Shown here in pieces: positions 20,947 to 22,849 of a stretch of DNA of 22,849 nucleotides. Where the stretch lies: NCBI GenBank assembly GCA_002391195.1, contig DGRZ01000066.1, positions 2,489 through 25,337 on the forward strand, read 5' to 3'. The stretch's first letter is position 1. Every line of letters starts with the position of its first letter. The notes under the pieces were generated by a model. It made no database searches and was not told the origin of the DNA. It saw nothing but the letters and a program-made list of their open reading frames with translations. This DNA comes from Fibrobacter sp. UBA4375 (GTDB lineage Bacteria; Fibrobacterota; Fibrobacteria; Fibrobacterales; Fibrobacteraceae). A program made the translations under genes and the position numbers.

Positions 20947-21453
20947 ATGGAAAAAGCACCCAAGACTGTCAAAGAATCCGCCACCGTCACCCACGACATC
21001 GTCCACCCGGGCGACTCCAATTCCTACGGAATCGCCTTCGGGGGCTACCTGATGGGGCTTCTGGACAAGGCGGCCTGCATTGCCGCCCGCAGGCACTGCG
21101 AAGGCCGCGTGACTACCGTAGGCATCGACGGAGTCCGCTTTTTTAGACCTGCAGAAGTGGGCATGATTCTCGACATCAAGGCCTCCATCAACCGGGTGTT
21201 CAATTCTTCTATGGAAATCGGCGTCAAGGTGACGGGTACGCCCCTGGAACAGACCGAGACCTACGACATCTGCCACGCCTACATGACCTTTGCCGCCCTG
21301 GACAGCAAGGGCAAGCCCACCGGCATCGCCCAGGTAATCCCCGAAACCGACGAAGAAAAGCGCCGTTTCGAAGAAGCCCTTGCCCGGCGAGAATCCCGCA
21401 AGCAGTTGAAGAGCCTGTTTACAAGAGCAAACACCTCTCCCGAAAAACCCTAG
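20947..21453 (+). CDS. Acyl-CoA thioesterase, hotdog fold (YciA/BACH type)
   Basis: 168 residues when started at the ATG at 20947, which opens MEKAPKTVKESATVTHDIV. The frame is open further upstream, but that part runs antisense through rmlD and has no family similarity. Hotdog acyl-CoA hydrolase features: HPGDSNSYGIAFGGYLMGLLDKAACIAARRH (20-50, with the central helix and catalytic Asp40), then GIDGVRFFRPAEVGMILDIKASI and THETY-like strands (ETYDICHAYMTFAALD). The C-terminal 30 residues are charged and helical. It would hydrolyse acyl-CoA; chain length is unknown. It has its own promoter and no Shine-Dalgarno sequence. Confidence 0.87.
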   Translation: MEKAPKTVKESATVTHDIVHPGDSNSYGIAFGGYLMGLLDKAACIAARRHCEGRVTTVGIDGVRFFRPAEVGMILDIKASINRVFNSSMEIGVKVTGTPLEQTETYDICHAYMTFAALDSKGKPTGIAQVIPETDEEKRRFEEALARRESRKQLKSLFTRANTSPEKP

Positions 21454-21473
21454 CGAAAAGCCCTCCAAATTGC

Positions 21474-21481
21474 TAAAATTG
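21474..21481 (+). promoter_or_regulatory. Promoter box (TAAAATTG) for the MATE exporter
   Basis: TAAAATTG followed by GG, ending 5 nt before the ATG at 21487. No Shine-Dalgarno sequence; the -35 is unclear. Confidence 0.45.
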
Positions 21482-21486
21482 GGCCC

Positions 21487-22821
21487 ATGACTGGAAAACA
21501 AGTCAAGGACCGTTCCCTTATCAGTCTTTCTTGGCCCCTTATCCTGACCTTTGCCGTCGGGATTTTCCAGCCCATGATGGACAGCTGGTTCCTTTCCCGC
21601 ACCTCGGAAACGGCAGCCGCCGGCGTAGGCGCGTTAATGCCCATCATCGCCACCATCTTTACCGCCCTCCACGCGTTTTCCCAGGCAGGCGCAAGCATTA
21701 CCTCCCAGTACATCGGTGCAAGGCAAAGTAGCCACGCCAGGACTACACAGACCCTGGTACTTGTGGGCAGCTTTTTGCTCGGCATTTCCATTACTCTCCT
21801 GGTGTTTCCCCTTTCAGGCACCATCGTCTCCCTGATGGGCCTTACCGACGACACGGCCCTATATGCGAACCAATTCCTTTCCGTAGTGGCCTTCGGCTTT
21901 GCCTTCCGGGCCCTGCAGGCCACCCTCATTGCCTTAATCGCCACCCACGGCCTTACCATCTGGAACCTGATCAGCAACGTACTTACCATTGTGAGTAACG
22001 CCGTGCTGAACTACATCTTCTTGGAAGGACTTTTTGGCCTCCCAAAAATGGGCGTTTACGGCGTGGCCCTGGCCACAGGCATTTCTTGGGGACTGGCTTC
22101 GTTCATGCTCTGGCTAGTGTTGCGTTTCAAAATTCGCCATAAAACAAACAAGCGGGACCTTGTTCGTTCCAGGATTATCTTGCCCGACTGGATTCGTATC
22201 GGGCTTCCCGCAGCCGCAGAACCCATCAGTTTCCAGCTGTTTCAGGTGTTCATCACTGCCATGGTGGTCTATGTTGGTACCACCGCCATAACGGCCCGCG
22301 TCTTTGCGGGGAACTTCTCTGCCGTGTCTTGCATTTTGGGAATCGGTTTGGGCAGCGGAAACCAGATTCTCGTAGCCCACCTGGTGGGCGCTCACGAATA
22401 CGACCGAGCATCGAACCAGATCAAGCGCACCTTTATCATCGGGAGTATCAGCGGACTGATTTTCTCTATACTGGTGGCCCTCAGTGGCGAACACCTCATC
22501 GGCATTTTTACCAACAATCCCGAAGTCATTCGCCTGGGTTGCATCTGTCTCTGGTGCGACGTGGCCCTGCAGCCCTTCAAGGCTGTGAATTTCATCATCA
22601 CTTCGGCCCTCCGCGCCACAGGGGATTCCAAGTTCCCCGCCATCGTGGGTAGCGCCATGATGTGGACCCTAGGCGTGGGCACCGCACTGTTCCTCGCCTT
22701 CGGGCTGAAACTTGGGTTGGCGGGGCTCTGGCTCGGCATGGCCAGCGACGAATTTTACCGCTCCATCGCCAACTTCTGGCGCTGGAAAAGCGGCCGCTGG
22801 AAAACCAAGGCCGTGGTATAA
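21487..22821 (+). CDS. MATE-family efflux transporter
   Basis: Cation-coupled multidrug or metabolite exporter of the inner membrane. It has 444 residues with about twelve hydrophobic helices in two related halves (first half 15-205, second half about 230-425). Typical features: SWPLILTFAVGIFQPMMDSWFLSR in helix 1, GVGALMPIIATIFTALHAFSQAGASITSQYIGA in helix 2 and loop, ALIALIATHGLTIWNLISNVLTIVSNAVLNYIFL in the first half, and LGIGLGSGNQILVAHLVGAHEYDRA as the equivalent in the second. The C-terminus is basic (KSGRWKTKAVV). It begins 33 bp after the thioesterase stop, with its own promoter box. Substrate unknown. The remaining 28 bases of the window hold no recognisable feature. Confidence 0.93.
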   Translation: MTGKQVKDRSLISLSWPLILTFAVGIFQPMMDSWFLSRTSETAAAGVGALMPIIATIFTALHAFSQAGASITSQYIGARQSSHARTTQTLVLVGSFLLGISITLLVFPLSGTIVSLMGLTDDTALYANQFLSVVAFGFAFRALQATLIALIATHGLTIWNLISNVLTIVSNAVLNYIFLEGLFGLPKMGVYGVALATGISWGLASFMLWLVLRFKIRHKTNKRDLVRSRIILPDWIRIGLPAAAEPISFQLFQVFITAMVVYVGTTAITARVFAGNFSAVSCILGIGLGSGNQILVAHLVGAHEYDRASNQIKRTFIIGSISGLIFSILVALSGEHLIGIFTNNPEVIRLGCICLWCDVALQPFKAVNFIITSALRATGDSKFPAIVGSAMMWTLGVGTALFLAFGLKLGLAGLWLGMASDEFYRSIANFWRWKSGRWKTKAVV

Positions 22822-22849
22822 AAGCGCAAAGCGAGCACTCGAACGAAGT

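Overview
The window looks like ordinary chromosome of a Fibrobacter-type bacterium (phylum Fibrobacterota). I infer this from protein character (a squalene-synthase-like gene, SPOR and AgmX/TonB-C envelope proteins, several Fibrobacter-like secreted proteins of unknown function) and from promoter boxes of the form TAnnTTTG, which resemble the Bacteroidota -7 element. I could not run a database comparison, so the genus is a moderate-confidence inference. Coding density is high. I see no phage, transposon, CRISPR array or plasmid module.

Layout. Positions 1-4921 are all minus strand: purB (3' end outside the window), an RluD-type pseudouridine synthase with a charged C-terminal tail, lspA, a squalene/phytoene-synthase-like enzyme whose stop overlaps the lspA start, and a three-helix membrane protein. 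A 318 bp divergent gap with two DnaA-box-like sites leads to dnaA and then typA on the plus strand. Convergent to typA are prfB (with a textbook programmed +1 frameshift site) and a SurA/PpiC-type periplasmic foldase. From 10.9 to 13.0 kb lie ogt (plus), then a HAD phosphatase, a tiny membrane protein and an AT-rich TonB-C-like lipoprotein (minus). From 13.06 to 19.9 kb everything is plus strand: miaB, a SPOR-domain protein, tRNA-Leu(CAA), an acidic secreted/membrane protein, panD, a secreted hypothetical, and an overlapping lytR_C-rsfS-argS operon. The window ends with a minus-strand rmlD-like reductase, then a hotdog thioesterase and a MATE exporter on the plus strand.

The most interesting content is between the genes. 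First, seven intergenic gaps are built from tandem degenerate heptanucleotides. Each array abuts a stop codon. Six of the seven have a second arm of heptads, in most cases clearly complementary to the first, so the 3' end can fold into a long imperfect hairpin. Each locus uses its own word, but the 7-bp period and the stop-codon anchoring are constant. I know of no description of this in Fibrobacter; the nearest known parallel is the short tandemly repeated (STRR) heptanucleotides of filamentous cyanobacteria. Second, eight genes have a TAnnTTTG-like box ending only 4-8 nt before the start codon with no Shine-Dalgarno sequence, which predicts leaderless mRNAs. Other genes (purB, dnaA, the SurA-like gene) have an AAGGAT ribosome-binding site instead. 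Third, the dnaA terminator hairpin is physically embedded in the typA promoter.

The genes are mostly housekeeping (translation: typA, prfB, miaB, argS, rsfS, rluD, tRNA; replication: dnaA; metabolism: purB, panD) mixed with envelope biogenesis (lspA, SurA-like, SPOR, LytR_C, TonB-C-like, rmlD).
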